Assembly: GCA_002413755.1 (NCBI GenBank)
Contig: DHXQ01000004.1
Coordinates: 7,969-16,555, forward strand
Direction: 5' to 3'
From: Candidatus Saccharibacteria bacterium UBA5152
Lineage (GTDB): Bacteria; Patescibacteriota; Saccharimonadia; Saccharimonadales; UBA4665
Length of the DNA: 8,587 bases
A program made the translations under genes and the position numbers. Of this stretch, positions 1-4,936 are shown one piece after another; the first letter of the stretch is position 1, and the number at the start of each line of letters is the position of its first letter. Below the pieces are notes generated by a model. The model did no database searches and had not been told where the DNA came from. It saw only the letters and a list, made by a program, of their open reading frames with translations.

Positions 1-49
1 GCTTCGAGCTATGGTCAAGGCAGTGCACACAACGATGAGCGCCGGGCTA

Positions 50-1219
50 CTATTTCCGAAGACGGGTCTGAATCTGTATCGAAGCTAGCCCTAAGGCCGC
101 ACGAGGCCGTGCTGTACGAAGTTGCTTTGTGACAGCCGCAACGGCCTTGCCCGGACTGGGCAGTGGTGCAAGCACTGGTTCGTTGCGGTTCAGGTACGTT
201 TGGTAAGCGATAGATTTTAATAGGCTATCGACGGATTGGACTACAGTGAACCGGGCTGCGGCGAATTGTCGGTCTTTGATGCTAAGCGGTCCACGGGCAA
301 TGGCATGGGCCAATACCGTTGCCAGTGCCTTGGGATCATCGGGCTTGACGAGCATCAAGCCGCCAAGGTTTGTCTCCGGCAGTCCGCCAGAGCGCGAAGC
401 CACGACCCGGCAGCCAGCATGCTGGGCTTCTATAGACAGCATGCCAAATAACTCCTGCCAGAAAATATTCGACGACGGCATGACGACGATGTCCTGATTG
501 GCCATCAATGTAGCCATGTCTTTTACGGTCTTACGAGCGTTAACAACTTTAATATTCGGATTAGCCTTCAGCATGTTGAGAATGATTTTGCCATCTTCGG
601 CGTTGCTGCCAGCGGTTGTGACGGTTAATGTGAAATTGCTGTGTTTGAGCGTTTCCATATGCAAGGCGCACAGAAGTGTATAAATGCCCTTGTCCGGGTG
701 TAACCTGCCCGCAAATAATATCCGGGTTGGCTTATCGGCCGAGCGCCGAGCTGGACGCTCGACTTCACGGAAGGCCGTATCAGCAAACGGATAGACGGTC
801 GGCATACGCCCGAAATTGTGCCGAAGGTTACGGCGCCAGATGCCAGCGGCAAATTTACTGGCAGTGATCAGGCGAACACCCTTGAAGGCTCGCTTGTTGT
901 AGAGTGGGTCGTCATGGGCAAAACTGGGCGGCGGGCAATGCAGAATCGCATATGCCGGGTGTTTTGTCTTCACCTCCAGTGGATAGGTGATGTAGACTAG
1001 CAGGTCGTCAAGCTTGGATAGCTGATCCCTTGACTCAATTGCCAGGAATGGAATGTCAGGAAAGTCGTCACGACCATCCTTAGTGCCGTGACCGATGGTA
1101 ATGATCCGGGCGGGGATACCGCGTTTTAGTAATTCTCGTATTTGTCCGGCTGTGTAGGTTTCTGAGCCGCCGGACCCAGCTATGAATGGGTACTTTGAAG
1201 ACCAAACGAATGAAATCAT
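50..1219 (-). CDS. GT-B fold glycosyltransferase, family 4-like
   Basis: Predicted cytosolic transferase that moves a sugar from a nucleotide-sugar donor to an envelope glycan, lipid or protein acceptor; the substrate cannot be read from sequence. The 389 residues fit the usual GT4 length. The N-terminal domain opens with a Gly-rich loop (GSGGSE, residues 15-20), typical of the acceptor-side Rossmann fold. The C-terminal domain opens with ILFAGRLHPDKG (167-178), whose Arg172 and Lys177 match the donor phosphate-binding pair. It carries the EX7E motif at Glu256 and Glu264 (ELFGMLSIE), followed by GGLPE (278-282). The last ~40 residues are basic and Ala/Pro-rich, possibly a membrane-surface contact. 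The start is ATG at 1219; no in-frame alternative with a ribosome site lies upstream, and a -10-like TATCAT ends 6 bases before it. The family is secure, the exact role is not. Confidence 0.9.
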   Translation of the reverse strand: MISFVWSSKYPFIAGSGGSETYTAGQIRELLKRGIPARIITIGHGTKDGRDDFPDIPFLAIESRDQLSKLDDLLVYITYPLEVKTKHPAYAILHCPPPSFAHDDPLYNKRAFKGVRLITASKFAAGIWRRNLRHNFGRMPTVYPFADTAFREVERPARRSADKPTRILFAGRLHPDKGIYTLLCALHMETLKHSNFTLTVTTAGSNAEDGKIILNMLKANPNIKVVNARKTVKDMATLMANQDIVVMPSSNIFWQELFGMLSIEAQHAGCRVVASRSGGLPETNLGGLMLVKPDDPKALATVLAHAIARGPLSIKDRQFAAARFTVVQSVDSLLKSIAYQTYLNRNEPVLAPLPSPGKAVAAVTKQLRTARPRAALGLASIQIQTRLRK

Positions 1220-1231
1220 ATAACAATGATA
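1220..1231 (-). promoter_or_regulatory. Candidate leaderless -10 element for the GT-B glycosyltransferase
   Basis: TATCAT (1226-1231 on the minus strand) ends exactly 6 bases before the ATG, the same spacing as at four other genes here. There is no convincing -35 and no TGn extension, so this is the weakest of the set. A strong SD-like GGAGGAGA lies about 45 bases upstream of the ATG (1265-1272), too far to serve this start. Confidence 0.4.
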
Positions 1232-1291
1232 CGCCTGTTCGTAGTTTGTTGTATGTGAGATATCTCTCCTCCAAGACGGGAAACCTGTGAT

Positions 1292-1864
1292 TTACCTCTG
1301 TTGGTAGGCTGGATGCGTTTCCATTAGGCGTTTATAAACGGCTTCGTGGTCACCATCGGCAATAGGATCGTTAATGTCTTTGGTGTACTGGAGGGATTTT
1401 GCTTCACGGGCAAGGTTTGCAGGATCTTTATTCTCGCCGACACGTAAAATTTCCCAGTCGTACCCACTGCCTAGTATTTTTTTCAGCAGATAGCTAATTC
1501 GTGCTGTCGAATGACTGTACGTCGGTATAACTATCAGGTTGGTCCAGCTGTGACGAATGAGTATATGCATTTTGGCAAACAAGAGATTCCCTACGGTTTC
1601 TTGCGACTCTGTTTCAAGATAAATGTGCTCGCGTGGCCCGCCTAATGTCATGAGGTAATCAGCAAATGTCTGTGCTTCGGTTATTTTTGGCCTCTCGGCG
1701 GCTTTATGGCTGTGAGAACCGCATGTGATGATGGCTTCTGTATCGTTGTTGGCATACAACCAGGCGGCCTTTTCGAGCCTAACTTTTGCGGTATCCATGA
1801 GGCTTCCGTCTGCATTGATGCCTCCGCCCAGTAGGATTATTGCATCATAAGAGGCATTACTCAT
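1292..1864 (-). CDS. DUF218 / YdcF-like family protein
   Basis: Member of the DUF218 superfamily (YdcF, SanA, ElyC), whose members are linked to envelope or peptidoglycan-precursor physiology; YdcF of E. coli binds S-adenosylmethionine. At 190 residues it is the soluble domain only, without the membrane helices of ElyC. Visible marks are a beta strand plus Gly loop AIILLGGGI (residues 8-16), a helix RLEKAAWLYANN (29-40), ITCGSH (46-51) where the family has a Ser/Cys-Gly turn, ETESQETVGN (84-93) matching the conserved E-x2-S-x2-T segment, and PTYSHSTAR (114-122) near the usual His/Arg site. No signal peptide is seen, so it is probably cytosolic. The start is ATG at 1864, 27 bases downstream of the preceding gene's stop, with its own extended -10 promoter. 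Biochemical function is unknown. Confidence 0.85.
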   Translation of the reverse strand: MSNASYDAIILLGGGINADGSLMDTAKVRLEKAAWLYANNDTEAIITCGSHSHKAAERPKITEAQTFADYLMTLGGPREHIYLETESQETVGNLLFAKMHILIRHSWTNLIVIPTYSHSTARISYLLKKILGSGYDWEILRVGENKDPANLAREAKSLQYTKDINDPIADGDHEAVYKRLMETHPAYQQR

Positions 1865-1884
1865 TGCCTAATCATACCAAACAA
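1865..1884 (-). promoter_or_regulatory. Extended -10 promoter, leaderless, for the DUF218 gene
   Basis: Minus strand reads TTGTTTGGTATGAT and then 6 bases to the ATG. TATGAT (1871-1876) is 5/6 to consensus and is preceded by TGG, the TGn extended -10 signature; no good -35 is seen. With 6 bases between hexamer and ATG, transcription should begin at or next to the A of the ATG. The upstream 11-mer TTGTTTGGTAT recurs before the next gene. Confidence 0.6.
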
Positions 1885-1891
1885 TAAAGTC

Positions 1892-2098
1892 TTACCTGTC
1901 CTTTAGGTACTTGCTGGCAACACTTAAGGCAAACGAAGGCAGTATGATAAAAACAGTTACGAATAGAAGTCTTATAAGCACTTGGCTGAGAGCGGAATCT
2001 GGCTTGTCCGGACCTGAGGCTGTGAGAACAACTAAAATCCCGAGAATCCCGAATATAATCGACGCGTAGATAAATACTCTGGTGGCTATTTTTTGCAT
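1892..2098 (-). CDS. Small two-helix membrane protein, unknown function
   Basis: I do not recognise a family. The 68 residues contain two hydrophobic helices, about residues 7-27 and 40-61, joined by a short polar hairpin (SGPDKPDSALSQ, 28-39). Basic residues at both ends (K3, R7 and K63, K66, R68) predict that both termini are cytosolic and the loop is outside. Proteins of this shape are often small regulators or accessory subunits of membrane complexes, but nothing here shows a partner. It lies 27 bases upstream of the DUF218 gene and 49 bases downstream of the metalloprotease, all on one strand. Its ATG at 2098 sits 6 bases after an extended -10 element. The reading frame is supported by this promoter and by the clean hydrophobic pattern. 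Confidence 0.75.
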   Translation of the reverse strand: MQKIATRVFIYASIIFGILGILVVLTASGPDKPDSALSQVLIRLLFVTVFIILPSFALSVASKYLKDR

Positions 2099-2118
2099 AA
2101 TTTTAGTATACCAAACAA
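2099..2118 (-). promoter_or_regulatory. Extended -10 promoter, leaderless, for the small membrane protein
   Basis: Minus strand reads TTGTTTGGTATACT and then 6 bases to the ATG. TATACT (2105-2110) is 5/6 to consensus with TGG immediately before it. It shares 11 identical bases (TTGTTTGGTAT, 2108-2118) with the promoter of the next gene downstream (1874-1884) at the same distance from the start. There is no clear -35. Confidence 0.6.
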
Positions 2119-2147
2119 GTCTGCACTGCCTTACATGCCGGTTCGGA

Positions 2148-3107
2148 TTAACTAAGCTGCTTGATAGTAGTTCGTAAGAGTTTGGCCATGGAGCCTTCGT
2201 CCATGTGCACTAATTTCGAATATAGCCCCGGGATAAGGCTATTTACCCTTTGCGGAAACTCGCGCATTCCTTTAACCCCACGGCGACTTTCGCGCAGAAT
2301 GGGCAGTATTTCCGGTTCATGCTTAATGAGGGTTTCAAGTATGGCGGCTGGGACTGCCCCCGGCCCGAAGGTCAGAAATGGCTCGCCATCTTCCCCAAGT
2401 GCTTTGTATCTGTATTGGAGCGGGATTATGCTGGTTTTTGCTCCGGCGTAACCAGGCGCGCCCGAAGTGAACGCCCCAATCAGGTCGTGTTGCTGTACGT
2501 ATAACCCTCTCTCGTATTCAGCATAACCTTCTTCGAGTAAGCGGCCCCTTGCCGGTCCAGTGCCGAATGGTAGCCCGATTAAGAAACCACTTCTGGTCTC
2601 GGTTGCCTCTGCTTTTACTTTCTTGAAAATCCATTTGCCCGTTTTCGTCTGCTCTATTCGGACAGGCGCGTCCACATGCGAGCTATGTGCAATTTCATGT
2701 ATGCCAAAACTTTCTGTAATTCCCGGACTATTTAGGGCTTCCAACTCTGTATGCCGTCTGACAAGCGGGATGCCTATCCTAGGAGCGTAAACTCCTTGAG
2801 CGTGCGATGCATCCTTGATCTGCAGAGTCGCCTGTTTGTAATCGCTCTCGCTGAGAAATCGGATGTGCTTATCAGGCGCGCCCATCTCTTCTCGAAATGC
2901 ATTAATTGCTGAGATATCTATATCTGACGTATCATCGGGCAACGGTTGTATCTCGCCTCGAATACGAGCGGCGTATTCAATGCAATGCTGCTCGTCCGAG
3001 GGGTCGGGATTATTTACGATGATTATGCCAGATGCAGTTCTACCAATATGAATAAATGTAGCGATTGGTTCGGTAAGTTCTGGGCCGACTTCATATGTGC
3101 TTGACAT
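2148..3107 (-). CDS. Predicted HEXXH zinc metalloprotease, gluzincin-like
   Basis: A 319-residue protein of no family I can name. Residues 137-141 are HEIAH, a perfect HEXXH zinc-binding motif with flanks (FGIHEIAHSSH) typical of a catalytic helix. About 50 residues on is LLEEGYAEYERGLY (190-203), the E-x-G-x-A-E pattern that supplies the third zinc-binding Glu in gluzincins and minigluzincins. No signal peptide or membrane helix is seen, so it is probably cytosolic; substrate unknown. The N-terminal third is acidic (DPSDEQ, DDTSDIDIS) and may be a separate domain. The open frame extends to a GTG at 3167, but the ATG at 3107 is preferred: a perfect TATAAT ends 6 bases before it and the extra 20 residues lie upstream of and across that promoter. 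The catalytic call rests on motifs only; a degenerate, non-enzymatic member cannot be excluded. Confidence 0.75.
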   Translation of the reverse strand: MSSTYEVGPELTEPIATFIHIGRTASGIIIVNNPDPSDEQHCIEYAARIRGEIQPLPDDTSDIDISAINAFREEMGAPDKHIRFLSESDYKQATLQIKDASHAQGVYAPRIGIPLVRRHTELEALNSPGITESFGIHEIAHSSHVDAPVRIEQTKTGKWIFKKVKAEATETRSGFLIGLPFGTGPARGRLLEEGYAEYERGLYVQQHDLIGAFTSGAPGYAGAKTSIIPLQYRYKALGEDGEPFLTFGPGAVPAAILETLIKHEPEILPILRESRRGVKGMREFPQRVNSLIPGLYSKLVHMDEGSMAKLLRTTIKQLS

Positions 3108-3142
3108 CGCTATATTATAACATATAAATACGCGCCGAACAA
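3108..3142 (-). promoter_or_regulatory. Promoter of the metalloprotease gene, leaderless
   Basis: Perfect TATAAT -10 (3114-3119, minus strand), 6 bases before the ATG at 3107. A poor -35, TTGTTC (3137-3142), lies at 17 bases. This promoter decides the start: a GTG start at 3167 would place the promoter inside the coding region. The transcript should begin at or beside the ATG. Confidence 0.65.
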
Positions 3143-3207
3143 TATTTGAGCGAGGGCTATCATTCACGCACGCGGTACGGTTTCTTGTGCTCGTTAGAAT
3201 GCCTGCG

Positions 3208-3260
3208 TATTTTGGCTCTGGCTGCTGGGCAGCGCACGTTAATCTGTGCGCCGAGCATGC
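3208..3260 (-). pseudogene. Decayed tRNA-Asn copy (3' end duplicate)
   Basis: Bases 3208-3230 match 3343-3365 at 21 of 23 positions. The second segment covers the CCA end, the acceptor 3' strand and the start of the T arm of the intact tRNA-Asn. The next bases of the minus strand (TTAACG, then TGCGCTG, then CCCAGC) also align with the anticodon loop to T arm of the real tRNA if three short stretches (4, 1 and 7 bases) are deleted. No acceptor 5' strand, anticodon arm or T loop can be folded, so it is not a working tRNA. It could be a tandem tRNA duplicate in decay, or the scar of an element that used the tRNA 3' end as its attachment site. Confidence 0.5.
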
Positions 3261-3278
3261 TCGGGCAACAGACTAACG
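3237..3278. repeat. 42-base imperfect palindrome with a perfect 14-base core
   Basis: The left half (3237-3257) and the inverted right half (3258-3278) match at 17 of 21 positions with no spacer. The core CCGAGCATGCTCGG (3251-3264) is a perfect palindrome, and the outer arms are CGTTA and TAACG. Next to it are a 6-base stem GCGCAC/GTGCGC (3232-3237 and 3246-3251) and a perfect CGAACGTTCG (3281-3290). It could be a protein-binding site, a cruciform or a remnant of a mobile element end. The tests for an integron attC core (GTTRRRY) and for a spaced SOS box both fail. Confidence 0.55.
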
Positions 3279-3309
3279 ACCGAACGTTCGAATAACCCGG
3301 CACTCAAAG

Positions 3310-3349
3310 CAATATAAAAAGCCCTTCGAAAGGAGGGCTTTTTATATTG
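3310..3349. terminator. Bidirectional Rho-independent terminator after tRNA-Asn
   Basis: A perfect 16-base-pair inverted repeat (3310-3325 with 3334-3349) around an 8-base loop. Each arm has a GGGC-type base followed by an A5/T5 tract, so on either strand it gives a hairpin ending in a U-rich tail. It directly follows the tRNA on the minus strand; the outermost two stem bases are the last two bases of the tRNA CCA end. No plus-strand gene enters from the left, so its job is to end the tRNA transcript. Confidence 0.85.
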
Positions 3350-3422
3350 GCTCCGGCTGCTGGGCTCGAACCAGCGACATCCTCGTTAACAGCGAGGCGC
3401 TCTACCGCTGAGCTAAGCCGGA
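3348..3422 (-). tRNA. tRNA-Asn (anticodon GTT), CCA end encoded
   Basis: A complete cloverleaf reads on the minus strand. Acceptor stem TCCGGCT/AGCCGGA; D stem GCTC/GAGC with loop AGCGGTA; anticodon stem CCTCG/CGAGG with loop CTGTTAA, anticodon GTT at 3388-3390; variable loop ATGTC; T stem GCTGG/CCAGC with loop TTCGAGC; discriminator G (3351) followed by genomically encoded CCA (3348-3350). All stems are fully Watson-Crick paired. The body is 72 bases, 75 with CCA. It decodes AAC and AAU. It has its own promoter about 20 bases upstream and a strong terminator immediately downstream, so it is a single-gene transcription unit. Confidence 0.97.
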
Positions 3423-3441
3423 ATAGCAAAGAACAGAGTGG

Positions 3442-3470
3442 ATTATAACGGAGATAGACGACAATTGCAA
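3442..3470 (-). promoter_or_regulatory. Promoter of tRNA-Asn
   Basis: Perfect TATAAT -10 (3442-3447, minus strand) with TTGCAA as -35 (3465-3470, 4/6) at a 17-base spacing. The -10 ends 19 bases before the tRNA 5' end, leaving a leader of roughly 12 bases for RNase P to remove. No protein gene reads into the tRNA without passing this site. Confidence 0.7.
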
Positions 3471-3498
3471 CGCGCTCTGGGTGCCCGGCGTGCGGCGA

Positions 3499-4341
3499 TT
3501 AGAGCGGTGGCAGACTAAAATCTGCAGCGCTGGTGAAGACATCGCTGGTTGTAGATACGCTAACCATAAGCGTGCCATTGGTTGGGCTGGCAATGGAAAC
3601 GTTCCCGCAAGTTACGGTGTAGGTATTGGCGTCGGTTGGCTGGAATGTACAGGTTAGCACCAGTGAGTCGGCGGTGTATTGGCCGGTCAGCCGTGTCACG
3701 GGTTGGTCGTAACCGTTCAGGCGGTTGAGGCGCAGAATGTAAACCCGCGAGTCGGTCGCGTAGTCGTAGTCGACCGGTAGGAGCGAAACGACCATGGTTG
3801 GGGTCGGTACCACAGTCAGGGTGATGGTATTTGTGTAAAACGTGGTGCGGTTGGCCTGGGCGGATATTTCGAAGCTGTAGCTGCCTGGCGCCGCAAACTT
3901 TGCCACGGTGAGGCTACCTGCCCAGGTAGTCTTGGCTGGGCTGGCGGTAAAATTGAGCTGTAGCCCATTGATAGGGCCGGCGGAAAACGTCGGCATGCTA
4001 ATCGCCGTATAATCGTCGGCGTTGATCGTCAGGCCATTCAAGGTCTCGCCGGCTTTGATACTGATGGCTGCCGGGCTGATAATGAGGCTTTTGTGACTGG
4101 CAATCACTGGTTTGGTAGCAACGGTAGTTTGGGCTGTGCTCCCGCCGGGTGTGTCCGGCGAAAATGTTATGTACTCGTCACCCGCGGTTATGGTCGATGT
4201 CTGCGAAGTGTGCGGACTTAGTCCGTAGCCGTTTAGGACGATGAGGCTGCTGATTACCACCGAACAGACCGCCATAATGGCGTTGGGAGTATGCTTGCTA
4301 CTTCGGACCCACCGCCCGAAGCGTCCAAAAACACGTTTCAT
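3499..4341 (-). CDS. Membrane-anchored Thr/Ser-rich beta-rich surface protein
   Basis: No family recognised. The 280 residues begin with a basic cytosolic tail (MKRVFGRFGRWVRSSK), then one hydrophobic helix (about 20-38, AIMAVCSVVISSLIVLNGYG), then a Thr/Ser/Ala-rich linker (43-80) and two likely beta-sandwich segments (about 85-178 and 182-280). PGSYSFEIS (152-160) and TNTITLTVVP (170-179) resemble the closing strands of bacterial Ig-like or cadherin-like domains. Cys231 and Cys245 could form a disulfide outside the cell. The layout is a signal anchor with an outside adhesive or structural region; the shortness fits a pilin-like or envelope accessory protein equally well. The frame opens at a TTG (4377), but that TTG lies inside the -35 element, so the ATG at 4341 is chosen. 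Function is inference from architecture. Confidence 0.75.
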   Translation of the reverse strand: MKRVFGRFGRWVRSSKHTPNAIMAVCSVVISSLIVLNGYGLSPHTSQTSTITAGDEYITFSPDTPGGSTAQTTVATKPVIASHKSLIISPAAISIKAGETLNGLTINADDYTAISMPTFSAGPINGLQLNFTASPAKTTWAGSLTVAKFAAPGSYSFEISAQANRTTFYTNTITLTVVPTPTMVVSLLPVDYDYATDSRVYILRLNRLNGYDQPVTRLTGQYTADSLVLTCTFQPTDANTYTVTCGNVSIASPTNGTLMVSVSTTSDVFTSAADFSLPPL

Positions 4342-4377
4342 GTCTATAATATAACAACAAAATAGATAAAAAGTCAA
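4342..4377 (-). promoter_or_regulatory. Promoter of the surface-protein gene, leaderless
   Basis: TTGACT -35 (4372-4377, 5/6) and TATATT -10 (4348-4353, 5/6) separated by 18 bases on the minus strand. The -10 ends 6 bases before the ATG at 4341. The TTG that opens the reading frame is part of the -35, so it cannot be translated from this transcript. Confidence 0.65.
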
Positions 4378-4397
4378 TGATATGACATTGAAAGAGT

Positions 4398-4865
4398 TTA
4401 GCCGCGGCTAGCTTTGACGGCTTCTTGGGCTGCCCTGCCCTCGTCTCGCTTTTTGAGCGTTTGGCGTTTGTCGTATAACTTCTTGCCGCGACCGGCGGAA
4501 ATGCGAACTTTGATGTAGCGGCCCCGGGTCAAAATCTCCAGCGGCACGATAGTTTTACCCTGTTGTTTGGCCTGCAGCAGTCCGTCGATTTCTTTGCGTT
4601 TGACGAGGAGCTTGCGTGCCCGAGTCTGGTCGGTGTCGCTGATCGGGATGCCGTTGGTACCATTGATGGCGGCATTGATCAGGTATAATTCCCCGTCTTT
4701 GACCGTGACGTAGGCGCCACGAAGCTGGCCGTGCCCCATACGGAGGGCCTTGGTCTCGGCGCCAGTCAGGCTGATGCCGGCGATCAGGCTGTCGGTGAGC
4801 TCGTAATCATGACGGGCCCGACGGTTGCTGATCACTCTGGATGATTGTTGCTTCTTCTTTACCAT
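4398..4865 (-). CDS. smpB: SsrA-binding protein SmpB
   Basis: Partner of tmRNA in trans-translation: it binds the tRNA-like domain of tmRNA, places it in the A site of stalled ribosomes and mimics the anticodon arm. The 155 residues match the family length. Landmarks are NRRARHDYEL (14-23), GISLTGAETKALR (30-42, the conserved G-x-E-x-K-x-L-R core), TRARKLLVKRKEID (81-94), GKTIVPLEI (103-111), the KV strand (119-120), GRGKKLYDKR (125-134) and the basic tail KKRDEGRAAQEAVKASRG. The usual hI-x-PY element is replaced by AAINGTNG (65-72). A good promoter lies upstream, with an AGGA 10 bases before the ATG at 4865. The tmRNA gene itself is not in this window, and the neighbours are unrelated. Confidence 0.97.
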   Translation of the reverse strand: MVKKKQQSSRVISNRRARHDYELTDSLIAGISLTGAETKALRMGHGQLRGAYVTVKDGELYLINAAINGTNGIPISDTDQTRARKLLVKRKEIDGLLQAKQQGKTIVPLEILTRGRYIKVRISAGRGKKLYDKRQTLKKRDEGRAAQEAVKASRG

Positions 4866-4875
4866 TTGGGTGTTA

Positions 4876-4914
4876 TCCTGTCCCTATTGTACCGAAGTAC
4901 GACGATATTGACAA
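4876..4914 (-). promoter_or_regulatory. smpB promoter and ribosome site
   Basis: TTGTCA -35 (4909-4914) and TACAAT -10 (4886-4891), each 5/6 to consensus, with a 17-base spacer: the best canonical promoter in the window. Unlike most neighbours it leaves a leader of about 14 bases, with AGGA (4876-4879) 10 bases before the ATG. An AT-rich near palindrome, TGTATAATATTCTACA (4919-4934, 14 of 16 positions symmetrical), sits just upstream of the -35 and could be an operator. Confidence 0.75.
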
Positions 4915-4936
4915 ATGGTGTATAATATTCTACAAA

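Noticed and set aside
1..30. Possible start of a further minus-strand gene at the GTG at 28-30
   Set aside because: Only ten codons are visible before the window edge; nothing can be recognised in them.
1265..1272. Strong SD-like GGAGGAGA on the minus strand upstream of the GT-B gene
   Set aside because: No start codon lies within 5-12 bases, and the real ATG is about 45 bases away in another frame, so it is probably chance or part of the GAGATATCTC palindrome (1257-1266).
3108..3167. GTG start at 3167 adding 20 residues to the metalloprotease
   Set aside because: The extension lies over the TATAAT promoter of the gene and has no ribosome site; the ATG at 3107 fits the local spacing rule.
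3191..3279. Integron attC site or SOS box in the palindrome cluster
   Set aside because: The GTT and AAC ends do not match the GTTRRRY/RYYYAAC cores, and CGAACGTTCG lacks the four-base spacer of the GAAC-N4-GTTC SOS box.
3239..3307. 22-codon minus-strand frame starting at TTG after the tRNA terminator
   Set aside because: Too short, no ribosome site, and almost wholly made of the palindromic repeats.
4908..4926. Plus-strand TTGACA and TATAAT before the glycosidase end
   Set aside because: The boxes are only 7 bases apart, far short of 16-18, and no plus-strand gene follows; the minus-strand smpB promoter overlaps them.
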